Shown here: piece after piece, positions 1 through 9,011 of the stretch
Layout: each line of letters starts with the position of its first letter
Numbering within the stretch: the stretch's first letter is position 1
Origin: JALRHH01 sp964638875
GTDB lineage: Bacteria; Patescibacteriota; Saccharimonadia; Saccharimonadales; JALRHH01
Direction of reading: 5' to 3'
Length of the DNA stretch: 64,000 bases
Assembly: GCA_964638875.1 (NCBI GenBank)
Contig: CAZXBL010000001.1
Coordinates: forward strand, 1-64,000
Notes under the pieces: model-generated
What the model saw: only the letters and a program-made list of their open reading frames with translations
Database searches by the model: none
What the model was told of the DNA's origin: nothing
Translations under genes and position numbers: made by a program

Positions 1-1
1 C

Positions 2-1762
2 AAACTCAACAAGATAAATTCGGAGTGGGAAAGTATAGAAGTAGTATTCTCGGAACAGTTTGAAACAGAGAGATCAGTACTCGAGACACTCCAGAGCAAA
101 GCCCCAGAGGTCAAAATTGTCGAGCTTAATCTAGAACGAAATGAGTATGATAGCCGACCTGTAGCCGATAGGAATAGAAAAGTAGTCGATAAATATTTTA
201 CAATTACCCTTGGGGCAAAAGTAAACTCAATAGATTATGTTATCTTATCATTAATGCAAAGCGAAGTTGCTGCAGCATTCTCTAGCTTGAACAATGTACA
301 TAATTATCTTTTGTTCTACGACTTGATACCACTAATGTTCCATCGAACCTACTTAAGAGACGGTATCCATCAGAAGAGCTATTTATCAAAATTGGCTGAA
401 TTCCTCAGGTCAGATAGTTACCTGGCAATCTCAAAAACAGTAGCAAATGACCTCACGGCTTTACTTGGCATAGATAAAGACAGGGTGATTAGCATTGACG
501 GCGCACCTATCGAACATGGGCATAAATCTGAGGCTATTGACATACCAAAGCCATTCATCCTAATGCCAACAGGGAACGATCTTAGGAAGAACAATCGTCG
601 GGGGGTAGAGGGATTTGAGATATTTAACAAAAAGAATGATAAAAAGTTTCATCTTGTTGTGACATCCGTTTTTCAGGACTCTGAGATAAAGGAACTTAAG
701 AAAATCAGTAAGAACGTGGTTTTTACAGGAAATGTAAGTGGTGAGCAATTGGAGTATTTATATGAACAAACCGATGCCCTACTCTTTCCTACAGAGTACG
801 AGGGGCTTGGCTTGCCAATACTTGAGGCTCTTGAGAAAGCAAAACCAGTAGCATGTTCCGATATATCTGTTTTTAGAGAGATATCTGACAAGGCCTTCTA
901 CTATTTTGATCCTAAGAATCCTAGCGATATAGCAAAAGCCTTGGACACTGCAGTTAAAGTCAAGGAGCTACCATTAAAAGAATACGATAGGGTAGTTAAG
1001 AAATTTACGTGGGAAAGGACTGCTGAAATTTTCGTCCGACATGCAAAAGAGCAAGTTACGAAAATACGAAAAAATAATACAGACCCAGTAAGTATATTTT
1101 GTCCTTCTGTTGACGAATCAGATAAAGGGGTTGAAACTCAGCAATTATATTCGGAACTTGTACGTATTTGTCGACCTTCTTTTTGTATGGACACTGATGG
1201 GTCAAAAAACGAGAAGAGCATCAACTATCTAGTACAAATTGCTGCTGTACAAAATATTGCTCGCCCTACAAAGATCAGGTTTGCAGAGAAAACCCTACCA
1301 ATTTACTTTATCGAAGATAGGACTGACTGCGCTGCCATATTGCTAACCGCACTTGCAAATCCCGGGTTACTCGTTTTAGGGGCTGGCAGCCTTGATATTC
1401 TTTGGCAAGGTGCCGTTGACCGAAAGCTAATTGATTCAACCAGACTGTCCGTTGAAGAAAAAATAGATAAAGCCCATGCTACAGAGGGCAAGCTAGTCTC
1501 CTTAGTTGCCATGCAGAAGACAATCATTGTCCACACTAGAAGCATTAAAGATAAGCTAGATAGAATTATAAATCTACTACCCAATGTTTCTCGGCCAAAA
1601 GTTTTATTAATTCCTAGCCCAAGTACTGAACTTGTTTACAATGAGCTGAAACAAGACCTCTCGCTACTGGATTACCCCGTGACAAGGAAAGTAAGCAAGA
1701 AGGTCTATACTTATAAGGAATATGCAAAAACTATTTATGACGAGTCACAGGAAGTAGGGTAG
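2..1762 (+). CDS. GT4 glycosyltransferase with extra C-terminal domain, 5' end outside window
   Basis: The reading frame is open from base 2 with no stop and no convincing start before the first internal ATG at 254, so the gene begins upstream of the window; 586 residues are visible. A GT-B fold C-lobe is recognisable from the nucleotide-sugar segment PFILMPTGNDLRKNN and the donor-site motif FPTEYEGLGLPILEALE (the E-x7-E of GT4 enzymes). About 230 further residues follow this lobe; I do not recognise them and they could be a second, degenerate transferase domain. It probably transfers a sugar from a nucleotide-sugar donor onto a surface glycan. The next glycosyltransferase starts 5 bp downstream, so the three genes to 4145 look like one operon. 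Sugar specificity cannot be read from sequence. Confidence 0.85.
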   Translation, partial: KLNKINSEWESIEVVFSEQFETERSVLETLQSKAPEVKIVELNLERNEYDSRPVADRNRKVVDKYFTITLGAKVNSIDYVILSLMQSEVAAAFSSLNNVHNYLLFYDLIPLMFHRTYLRDGIHQKSYLSKLAEFLRSDSYLAISKTVANDLTALLGIDKDRVISIDGAPIEHGHKSEAIDIPKPFILMPTGNDLRKNNRRGVEGFEIFNKKNDKKFHLVVTSVFQDSEIKELKKISKNVVFTGNVSGEQLEYLYEQTDALLFPTEYEGLGLPILEALEKAKPVACSDISVFREISDKAFYYFDPKNPSDIAKALDTAVKVKELPLKEYDRVVKKFTWERTAEIFVRHAKEQVTKIRKNNTDPVSIFCPSVDESDKGVETQQLYSELVRICRPSFCMDTDGSKNEKSINYLVQIAAVQNIARPTKIRFAEKTLPIYFIEDRTDCAAILLTALANPGLLVLGAGSLDILWQGAVDRKLIDSTRLSVEEKIDKAHATEGKLVSLVAMQKTIIVHTRSIKDKLDRIINLLPNVSRPKVLLIPSPSTELVYNELKQDLSLLDYPVTRKVSKKVYTYKEYAKTIYDESQEVG

Positions 1763-1767
1763 ACCCA

Positions 1768-2985
1768 ATGGGTAAGCTGTACATTGATATTACTGAGCTT
1801 ACAGGGTGGACAGGTAAGTTAACGGGCGTGCCTCGAGTAATGGACGAGATATCAAGGCGCTTTTGTGCTGAGGACCAAGTTACATTTGTAATTTGGAGGC
1901 CAGAAGGTTATGTGGAGGTTAGCTATCCTTTATCCCAGACCAGTGAGGTAATAGACACGAGAACAGAGAGTTTACCCATGAGAGTTGCAAAAAAGATGCA
2001 CAAGAAGTCGCGCATTGCTCGTAAGGCTGTTCGTGTGGGACGTGCAATTAAGACTGTTTCCAAGAAAGAAGCCGGCTCTACAGCATACGTTCACCTAAGA
2101 AAAAGCGATATACTATTTGTTCTAGCCGACTGGCACGGGAGCGACCCATCTTTTATTGAATATCTTGTTAACGTTCAGGAGCATGGGGTTCGGCTTGTTC
2201 AGGTAGCGTATGATATGTTGCCAATAGTAACTCCACAATACTCCGGACATTCTACAGAAATGCTCAAGAACTACAGTTCGAAAGTTTACCCCGTCTGCGA
2301 TCTCATTTTCTCTATTTCTGAACATACTAAGAAAGATATAACAAGTTGGCTTTTGGGCAATAAGCTTATTGTACCCCCCATATCAGTAATTAGATTGGGT
2401 GATGATTTCTCGAAGGTAGAGCCAAGTAAACCAGTCTCTTCGAACATCCCAAAGAAATTTATAATGTGTGTTGGGACAGTGGAAGCAAGGAAGAACCATG
2501 CACTACTGTATTACGCATATAAGCTTGGCTTTCAAAAAGGGATAGACTTGCTACCAATAGTAATAGTGGGGAGAGTAGGGTGGCTTGCAGAGGACATTTG
2601 TAAGATTATGCGACTTGACCCAGAAGTTAAAGACAAGTTTGTATTTCTACACGATGCTGACGACAATGAGTTAGCTTGGTTGTACGAGAACTGTCAATTC
2701 AGCATTTACCCTAGTTTCTATGAAGGCTGGGGATTGCCTATAGCAGAAAGCATAGCTCACGGAAAGCCTGTTGTCGCAAGCAACACTAGCAGTATGCCGG
2801 AGATAGCAGGAGACCTTATAAACTACTTCAGCCCAGCCTCGCCAGATGAGTGCCTGAAACGTATAATAGAGCTGTCGGATGATACTGTTAGGCAAGAGGC
2901 AATTGTCAAAATCAGCAAATATAACCCACATAGTTGGGATGAAACATATCAAGCAGTCCGCCACGCAATTAAAGGAATAAAATGA
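1768..2985 (+). CDS. GT4 family glycosyltransferase
   Basis: 405 residues, GT-B type. The N-terminal lobe starts with MGKLYIDITEL and a GVPRVMDEI segment typical of acceptor lobes in polysaccharide glycosyltransferases. The C-lobe shows CVGTVEARKNH (donor phosphate region) and SFYEGWGLPIAESIAHGKPV with the conserved Glu pair, then SSMPEIAGD. This is the normal architecture of retaining GT4 mannosyl/glucosyl transferases. It follows the upstream transferase by 5 bp and overlaps the downstream one by 4 bp (ATGA), which indicates translational coupling in a three-gene glycan assembly operon. Donor and acceptor are unknown. A basic stretch at about residues 70-95 (KKMHKKSRIARKAVR) could help membrane association; that is inference. 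Confidence 0.88.
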   Translation: MGKLYIDITELTGWTGKLTGVPRVMDEISRRFCAEDQVTFVIWRPEGYVEVSYPLSQTSEVIDTRTESLPMRVAKKMHKKSRIARKAVRVGRAIKTVSKKEAGSTAYVHLRKSDILFVLADWHGSDPSFIEYLVNVQEHGVRLVQVAYDMLPIVTPQYSGHSTEMLKNYSSKVYPVCDLIFSISEHTKKDITSWLLGNKLIVPPISVIRLGDDFSKVEPSKPVSSNIPKKFIMCVGTVEARKNHALLYYAYKLGFQKGIDLLPIVIVGRVGWLAEDICKIMRLDPEVKDKFVFLHDADDNELAWLYENCQFSIYPSFYEGWGLPIAESIAHGKPVVASNTSSMPEIAGDLINYFSPASPDECLKRIIELSDDTVRQEAIVKISKYNPHSWDETYQAVRHAIKGIK

Positions 2986-4145
2986 GCAAAGTTGTCAAAG
3001 TTTTACAATTCTCAACGCACAATGAGGAATGTGGCATAGCGAAGTATCAAGAGCAGTTTGTAGCGAGCATGAATGGTTCCGAGGGATTTGTTACAGAGTA
3101 CTTCCCATATTCACCAAATAAAACGAAGCAGATGGGTCAATCCGAGTTTAAGCAGGTAATGCAAGAGCTTGACTCGATGCTAGTAAATTTCGATATCCTA
3201 CATATCCAACATGAACTTTCATTTTTCAAGCACTCAGAGCTAGCACAAATCATAGGGCTCTGTAAGCGAAAGGGTAAAAAAGTTATGGTAACTGTCCATA
3301 CCGCTCCTCATGCTCAATACATACCTCCTAGACTTGGTGGGGTTGGGCCACGTAGCTTCGCACGCTTTATAAAGTCAAAGCTTTCCGCAAAACGGTTCGT
3401 TACGCGCTACATATCTCCCCTCGCCGGTGCCGATCTAATACTTGTTCACAATAACCAGACAAAACTTAGTTTGGAGTCGTTTGGGGTACCAAAAGGAATT
3501 ATCAACATAATTCGGATACCAGTACCCCAACTTGATAAAAGTCGCACAAGTGTTGAAATCAAAGAGCACTTAAGTCTTAAAAAGGACGACATCGTATATT
3601 GTACTGTAGGATTTTTATCTCGTATGAAAGGTGTAACTCATGCAGTTAAAGCCCTAAGTCTACTACCAGATAACTATAAGCTCGCAATTATTGGGGGTAA
3701 TCACCCTGATACCCTTGATCCCAGTTTTTATGACGAAGTCGTTGATCTTATCGTAAATCTGAAACTTCAAGACAGAGTATATATTACGGGTTACGTCGTG
3801 GAGGATGATCGGCTCAATGCACTCATAAGGGAATGTGATGTCTGCATATACCCGTTCGATACTAATTACTACTCCTATGTATCATCAGCCTCACTGAATA
3901 ACGCATTCGCGAATCACAAACCAGTAGTGGCTTATTCCACTAAGACATTTACAGAAATTAATGAACAAGCGACAGTTATTAATTTCTGCAAGTCACCAAA
4001 TTATTATGAGCTGGCAAGAGAATTGCAAAATATTGATATACCTAAAGCTGAAGAGGAATCAAGGAAGTACGCGGAAGCGTATAACTATGATAAAGAAGCG
4101 TCAAGTTTCATTGAAATTTATCGTACCCTAGTAAGCGGCTCTTAA
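2982..4145 (+). CDS. GT4 family glycosyltransferase
   Basis: 387 residues. The N-terminus has CGIAKYQEQF, the acceptor-lobe signature of many GT4 mannosyltransferases, followed by a long Rossmann-like half with HIQHELSFF. The second lobe has VGFLSRMKGV and, at the donor site, CDVCIYPFDTNYYSYVSSA, where the usual E-x7-E is degenerate (no EGxGLPxxE), so the donor pocket may differ from the two upstream enzymes. It overlaps the upstream gene by 4 bp and ends 2 bp before the 3' end of the convergent secreted-protein gene. Predicted role: cytoplasmic sugar addition to a lipid-linked surface glycan. Family call is firm; chemistry is inference. Confidence 0.82.
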   Translation: MSKVVKVLQFSTHNEECGIAKYQEQFVASMNGSEGFVTEYFPYSPNKTKQMGQSEFKQVMQELDSMLVNFDILHIQHELSFFKHSELAQIIGLCKRKGKKVMVTVHTAPHAQYIPPRLGGVGPRSFARFIKSKLSAKRFVTRYISPLAGADLILVHNNQTKLSLESFGVPKGIINIIRIPVPQLDKSRTSVEIKEHLSLKKDDIVYCTVGFLSRMKGVTHAVKALSLLPDNYKLAIIGGNHPDTLDPSFYDEVVDLIVNLKLQDRVYITGYVVEDDRLNALIRECDVCIYPFDTNYYSYVSSASLNNAFANHKPVVAYSTKTFTEINEQATVINFCKSPNYYELARELQNIDIPKAEEESRKYAEAYNYDKEASSFIEIYRTLVSGS

Positions 4146-4147
4146 CC

Positions 4148-6781
4148 CTAAAGTACAGTGAGCTGCCAGAAAAGCCCTATATCTGTAAGCCATGTTTGAC
4201 CCTCAATAACGGGTGTAAAGTACTCGTTGTACCCCCCTGGGGTTGAAGGGGTGGTTACCGAAAACTCAAATGTACCTTCTTGCCCTGGTGCAACACTAGT
4301 TTCTTTCAAAGTTGCGGCGCGGTTACAGCTGAGCCATGTGGAATTGCAAAAAGTGCTATTTCGGTTTTGAGCGTTACTGGTGCCAAGTCGTAGTGAAGAT
4401 TTGTTCCAAGTTGCCCCGCTTGTGTTCTTAGCCTTTAACTGTAAATAATACGTAGTATTCCTGGCGAGTGAAGACGTGTTTGCTGGTTGGGTGAAGGAAC
4501 TGTTTGTGTATGTACCTTGGCCTATATATTGCCAGGTATTAAGAGGGCTACTAAACTTGAACTCATAATACATCCCTATATCGTTCATCCACGTCTTACC
4601 CTCGCTCAATGGAGTGAAGTACTCGCGTTTTATTGTTCCATTTTCTGAATACGGGAGCTTTACTGAAAACTCAAATGTACCTTCTTGCCCTGGTGCAACA
4701 CTAGTTTCTTTCAAAGTTGCGGCGCGGTTACAGCTGAGCCACGAGCTATCGCAGAATGCGCTGGATCGATCTTTGGGGTTACTTGTACCAAGACTCACTT
4801 TATTAATGCCAGAGTTGCTCCATGTGGCATTCCCCGTGTTTACGGCTTTTACTCTTGCGTAAACAATTGAGCCGTTAGAGAGACTCTGGCCAGTAGATAT
4901 CTGAGAGGTTCTTCCAGGATCAGTATATAAATGTTGTGATATTTCCTGCCACTCATAGGTAGGAGGTCTTGTGTTAAGTTGCCAGTGAGTACCTTGATCA
5001 TTCATCCACCCCACGCCTTCCACAACTGGTCTGAAATACTCGCTAAAGTTACCTATGCTTGACGGGGAAGTAACTTGAAACTCAAATGTACCCACCTCTC
5101 CTGGCTGTACAGCCGTCTCTTTTATGCTTGCAGGGCGCGAACAATTGAGCCATGTTGCGGTGCAGAACATACTTTGCCTATCAAGAGGATTACTCGTTCC
5201 GAGATTAATGGGGTTATTTCCAGTATTTGTCCACACTGCATTTCCTAGATTACGTGCTCTTAACACCAAGTGGTAATTTGTGCTTGTTGCCAACAGACCA
5301 GGGTTTACAGATCTTGTTTTAGCGGAATCAGCATAGGCTGCTTGACCTTCATATGCCCAAACAAATGTAGGAGGCTTAACCTCAAGCTGCCAATGCATGC
5401 CCTGGTCATTCATCCAAGTTTTACCCTCTGCTAGTAAGCTGAAGTGTTCCCTTGTTACTCCATAGCCACCCTGTGCCTTTATGGGGAACTCGAACGTTCC
5501 TATCTCACCTGGAGCCACAGAAGACTCTAATAAAGCTCCAGGGCGGCTACAGCTTAGCCAGGCAGGGGTACAGACTCCGCTAGTACGCTCTCTTGGATTA
5601 TTGGTTCCAATTCTCACCGCACCATCTCCAGTATTTTTCCAAGCTTCATAGCCAGCATTTCGTGCCTTTACTCTGACATAAACTGTCTGCCCAGGTGCAA
5701 GCACTGAAGTGTTTACTGGATTAGTACGCTCCGGATTACCATAAGACTCTTGGCCTACAACAGACCATGCGTATGGTGTGTTAGTTTGGGTAGAGCCAAA
5801 CCAATCAGTGAATATCCGCCAGAAATTACGATTTCCATATGCACTGCATCCATCCCCGGTTCCATAGAGATTGTTTAGTGCCGCTTGGTTTGGCTGGTAA
5901 GGGGTGTAGTAGTAAAGAGCAGCTGTTGCCTTATTTGTAATAAAAATATTTCCACCCCCACACCCACTTGGCTTTACGTCCCAGAGTATAAAGTTTGTCG
6001 TACCGGGCACTTTGTAGCTACCACCCGGATCTGAACCCCCAGCTCGGTTCGACGGGCACTGAACCTTCACTCCATTTTCTGTACAACCCCACCATGGTTG
6101 ATACATGCCATTGAGGTAGTCTCTAAAGAGCCTTGCAGATTCCCGGATTTGCATAGAGAAGCCAGCGTAGTTCGCATCGCAGTTTGCACCTCCATTAGGA
6201 CCGCTATCCGGGCAGTGTGCACCCATAGCATAGGTATATTGCTTCTCGAATGGCCAGTCATCAGTAGTGAGAGGGCCGGCAGATTCTTTCTGTATGGTAA
6301 CTAATAGAACTTTAGGACTAATATTATATTGTTGTGCTGCATCCCAAATAAGCTGTGCCGCGCTTCTGGCACCAGCAGGAATAGGTTTACCACCGTAGTT
6401 GTTTGCGGGTATCCCTGGGCTAGGGGTTACTTTTGGAACTTCATAATAATCTTTTAAACAAGTAAAAGGTGCAGGATTCCCGTTTGCGGCTCCATACTGA
6501 GCCCGGGTTCCGCCCCCAGATTCTGAAGCTCCAACTCCATTCGTATCGCATTGGCCAGCAATACGCCCATAACCACCTGTTCCAACTTTCTGGTTTAGAA
6601 AATCTTGTACCTGTGCTGCCGACATGGAGTTTGCATCGGTGAATACAGCATCGTCAATTATTCGTCCTGATTGCCAATTACTGGCATTAGCCGCCGAAGC
6701 AGTGGAGGATTCAATCAAGGCAATAAAAGGTGTGGCAAGAAGACTCAGGAAAAAGGCAAATAGTATAGGTGACTTGATCAT
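4148..6781 (-). CDS. Secreted wall protein: lysozyme-like N-terminal module plus four Ig-like repeats
   Basis: 877 residues with a signal peptide (basic start, hydrophobic residues 5-25, ASAANAS cleavage region). Residues about 45-335 resemble a module found in secreted actinobacterial proteins often carrying LGFP repeats: SAAQVQDFLNQK, then KVLLVTIQKESAGPL with a candidate catalytic Glu, a Cys-rich GAHCPDSGPNG segment, and NNLYGTGDGCSAYGNRNFWR. I infer a peptidoglycan or glycan-binding/hydrolysing function. The rest is four tandem units of about 130 residues, each with an APGQxGTFEF strand, a WLSCxRxA segment and a WMNDQGxxWQ end, like NBR1-type Ig domains. Repeats 3 and 4 share an exact 77-bp DNA duplication. 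The start overlaps the upstream membrane-protein gene by 4 bp, so the two are co-translated. Confidence 0.8.
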   Translation of the reverse strand: MIKSPILFAFFLSLLATPFIALIESSTASAANASNWQSGRIIDDAVFTDANSMSAAQVQDFLNQKVGTGGYGRIAGQCDTNGVGASESGGGTRAQYGAANGNPAPFTCLKDYYEVPKVTPSPGIPANNYGGKPIPAGARSAAQLIWDAAQQYNISPKVLLVTIQKESAGPLTTDDWPFEKQYTYAMGAHCPDSGPNGGANCDANYAGFSMQIRESARLFRDYLNGMYQPWWGCTENGVKVQCPSNRAGGSDPGGSYKVPGTTNFILWDVKPSGCGGGNIFITNKATAALYYYTPYQPNQAALNNLYGTGDGCSAYGNRNFWRIFTDWFGSTQTNTPYAWSVVGQESYGNPERTNPVNTSVLAPGQTVYVRVKARNAGYEAWKNTGDGAVRIGTNNPRERTSGVCTPAWLSCSRPGALLESSVAPGEIGTFEFPIKAQGGYGVTREHFSLLAEGKTWMNDQGMHWQLEVKPPTFVWAYEGQAAYADSAKTRSVNPGLLATSTNYHLVLRARNLGNAVWTNTGNNPINLGTSNPLDRQSMFCTATWLNCSRPASIKETAVQPGEVGTFEFQVTSPSSIGNFSEYFRPVVEGVGWMNDQGTHWQLNTRPPTYEWQEISQHLYTDPGRTSQISTGQSLSNGSIVYARVKAVNTGNATWSNSGINKVSLGTSNPKDRSSAFCDSSWLSCNRAATLKETSVAPGQEGTFEFSVKLPYSENGTIKREYFTPLSEGKTWMNDIGMYYEFKFSSPLNTWQYIGQGTYTNSSFTQPANTSSLARNTTYYLQLKAKNTSGATWNKSSLRLGTSNAQNRNSTFCNSTWLSCNRAATLKETSVAPGQEGTFEFSVTTPSTPGGYNEYFTPVIEGQTWLTDIGLFWQLTVL

Positions 6782-7299
6782 TTTACTTCATAGGTTATAG
6801 TTTTTGAATAAGTCTGACCACCAGAGCTCACATTCAGAAGAATATTCCACGCACCGTTTCCGAGCGTTGAAACAGGCACACTAAATCCAGCGCATATCGA
6901 ATATTCAGACTGATAAATAACTTCAGCTGTTTGTCTGTCTGTACCCACTCCAGACGTGACGGTCAGCTCACAGCTACCAGATGAAATTTGATGAAGTTTA
7001 GTAAAAACTGTAACGTAGTCGGTGCCTTGTTTGAGAGCAGCCAGTTCAATAGATCCTGTAGTTGGCGTAGGAGTATCGGTTGGTGGGGAAGAGTCCTCAA
7101 TCAACTGCTTTTTAACTTTTGCATTTGCGTCTGCCTCTGCAAGTTTCTCTTCCTCAGTTGCGCTCGAGGTATCAGGTTGGGGACTGTTTTTGACAAAGTT
7201 TGTAACATTTAGTTTTTCAAGTGCAAAGAGGAGAGTTACGGCGATTGCCACTACAAGGAGTAGATAGAGTATTTTTTTACTATTTTTTTGTTTTGCCAT
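6778..7299 (-). CDS. Membrane-anchored extracytoplasmic protein of unknown function
   Basis: 173 residues: short basic start, one hydrophobic helix at about residues 11-28, a Pro/Thr/acidic linker (to about residue 80), then a beta-rich C-terminal domain of about 90 residues with two Cys (SGSCELTV and EYSICAGF) that could form a disulfide outside the cell. The C-terminal strands resemble an Ig-like fold, but I do not recognise a family. It lies immediately upstream of, and overlaps by 4 bp, the secreted Ig-repeat protein, so both are probably made together and may interact at the cell surface. Function unknown. Confidence 0.75.
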   Translation of the reverse strand: MAKQKNSKKILYLLLVVAIAVTLLFALEKLNVTNFVKNSPQPDTSSATEEEKLAEADANAKVKKQLIEDSSPPTDTPTPTTGSIELAALKQGTDYVTVFTKLHQISSGSCELTVTSGVGTDRQTAEVIYQSEYSICAGFSVPVSTLGNGAWNILLNVSSGGQTYSKTITYEVK

Positions 7300-7363
7300 A
7301 TTAACTAAATTATAGCAAAAAGCATGAGCGAAATCAAGATGCGCTCGAAGGATGTCTTTGTTA

Positions 7364-7888
7364 TTAGGCAGCGCGGCCGTATTTGTCGTCTAGACGGACA
7401 ATGTCTTCTTCGTCTGAGGGGTTGTCTGGGTCAGTGTGTTGCCAGAACTCGGCTACAATTCCCCAAGCACCGTTTCCAACAAGACGGTGGCGTTCACCTG
7501 GGGCGAATTGAACAATCTCATCATTGCTGAGAGTAATGACATTGCTCTGGGTGTCATCAAGGCTTCGGCGGTAGCCAACAGGCCCCTCGACACACTTCCA
7601 CAGTTCTGCACGTCGGTCATGGTATTGCCAGGACAGCTCTTCTTCTGGACCAACAATTAGGATTTTTGGGCTCAGTTTGGAGCCGAATTGTTTGATACTA
7701 TCTAAGTTGTAGTCCGGGAAAAAGGTGCTAATGAATTCATCGGTCGATGCTTCATCGACGACGAAGAACCCACCCCAAGGACGGTCGGCATCAACAGAAG
7801 CTATATCGATTGCTAATTCGCCCAAATACGAGCGCACTTTTTCGAATACTTCTTCTTTGGGTGTTTCGGGTGTAAAACCAAGCTCCAT
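7364..7888 (-). CDS. Mannose-6-phosphate isomerase type II-like cupin
   Basis: 174 residues forming a single cupin barrel like the C-terminal half of bifunctional PMI/GMP proteins. Visible: DRPWGGFFVVDE near the start, the metal-site region SWQYHDRRAELWKCVEG, and the second cupin motif PGERHRLVGNGAWGIVAEF followed by the diagnostic tail EEDIVRLDDKYGRAA. Family enzymes interconvert fructose-6-phosphate and mannose-6-phosphate. It is divergent from manC, whose product supplies the other half of the usual fusion, so the bifunctional protein is split here into two genes facing apart. An AGGAG Shine-Dalgarno lies 5 nt before the ATG. Whether isomerase activity is retained is not provable from sequence. 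Confidence 0.82.
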   Translation of the reverse strand: MELGFTPETPKEEVFEKVRSYLGELAIDIASVDADRPWGGFFVVDEASTDEFISTFFPDYNLDSIKQFGSKLSPKILIVGPEEELSWQYHDRRAELWKCVEGPVGYRRSLDDTQSNVITLSNDEIVQFAPGERHRLVGNGAWGIVAEFWQHTDPDNPSDEEDIVRLDDKYGRAA

Positions 7889-7931
7889 TTAAACTCCTAT
7901 TATCAAAACATGTTGTGTAATTATACCGTAA

Positions 7932-7961
7932 TTGGGAGATTCCTCCAGGGCTTGATAGAAT
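7932..7961 (+). promoter_or_regulatory. Leaderless promoter of manC
   Basis: TTGGGA (7932-7937), 18 nt, TAGAAT (7956-7961), then 6 nt to the ATG at 7968. The predicted +1 is the A of the start codon, so no 5' UTR or Shine-Dalgarno is expected. Confidence 0.55.
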
Positions 7962-7967
7962 TTAGTC

Positions 7968-9011
7968 ATGATAACCGTAATAATTGCGGGAGGGTCTGGT
8001 ACACGTCTGTGGCCACTGTCTACTCCTGAATATCCTAAACACTTGTTAAAGATAAACGGCGACAACAAGTCTCTTTTGCAAAACACATATGAACGTGCGA
8101 AGAGAATTAGCGACGCGACTTACGTTGTCACTGAAATCGGTCATGCACACCATATAAAAGAGCAACTACCCGAGCTTACTGATGATAACTTCGTGATTGA
8201 GCCAGCACGCAGAGGCACTGCTAGTTGTATTGTGGCTGCCCTAAAACACATTACTGGACGGCACGACCCAGACGAACCGATTGTGGTGTTATCAGCCGAT
8301 CATTTTGTTCGGGACGCAGACGGCTTTGCACACAGTTTTAGGGTTGCCTGTGAAGCATCATCTGATACGGGGAGGATTGTACTGGTGGGGGTTGAACCAG
8401 ACCACGCAGCAACGGGCTTTGGATACATACAAAAGGATGGCATATTTGATGAAGAACTGTTTGTTTACAATGTCCATTCATTCAAAGAGAAGCCAGCCCA
8501 TGATGTTGCACAAGAGTATGTTCGGAGCGGAAATTACCTCTGGAACTGTGGCTATTTTGTAGGTTCGCTGAATACGTTCAAATCAAGTATGAAAGACCGC
8601 GCGCCTAAATTACTGGAAAATTACGAACGACTGGTTGTAACAAAGACACCAGAAGAATATGAGAGAACGTATTTAGCATTCGAAAATGATGCAATTGATT
8701 ACGCACTGATTGAGAAGGCTGATGACTTATTGGTTGTCCCGGCGGCATTTGATTGGATGGATCTTGGGTCATATGGTGATATACACAAAGCCGTAGAGAG
8801 TGATGAACAAGGCAATAGCGTGCACGGAGAAAAAGTTGCTTTAGTTGATGTTGAGAATTCACTTGTTCAAAACTACGAAGACAAGCCTTTGGCAGTGATA
8901 GGGCTGGATAACGTAGCTATTATTAATACACCACAAGGTATCGTGGTTACTCGGAAGGATATCAGCCAGAAAGTTAAAGACGCCGTTGCTTTGCTCGAGA
9001 AAAAGAAGTAG
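7968..9011 (+). CDS. manC: Mannose-1-phosphate guanylyltransferase
   Basis: 347 residues. Starts with the nucleotidyltransferase signature IIAGGSGTRLWPLS, followed by PKHLLKINGDNKSLLQ, EPARRGTASCI and VLSADHFV, all typical of GMP enzymes; FGYIQ and FKEKP follow at the sugar site. It makes GDP-mannose from GTP and mannose-1-phosphate in the cytoplasm. The PMI cupin usually fused to its C-terminus is the separate divergent gene at 7364-7888. The stop is directly abutted by the phosphomannomutase ATG, so the two steps are co-expressed. GDP-mannose would feed the glycosyltransferases on both sides. Confidence 0.93.
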   Translation: MITVIIAGGSGTRLWPLSTPEYPKHLLKINGDNKSLLQNTYERAKRISDATYVVTEIGHAHHIKEQLPELTDDNFVIEPARRGTASCIVAALKHITGRHDPDEPIVVLSADHFVRDADGFAHSFRVACEASSDTGRIVLVGVEPDHAATGFGYIQKDGIFDEELFVYNVHSFKEKPAHDVAQEYVRSGNYLWNCGYFVGSLNTFKSSMKDRAPKLLENYERLVVTKTPEEYERTYLAFENDAIDYALIEKADDLLVVPAAFDWMDLGSYGDIHKAVESDEQGNSVHGEKVALVDVENSLVQNYEDKPLAVIGLDNVAIINTPQGIVVTRKDISQKVKDAVALLEKKK

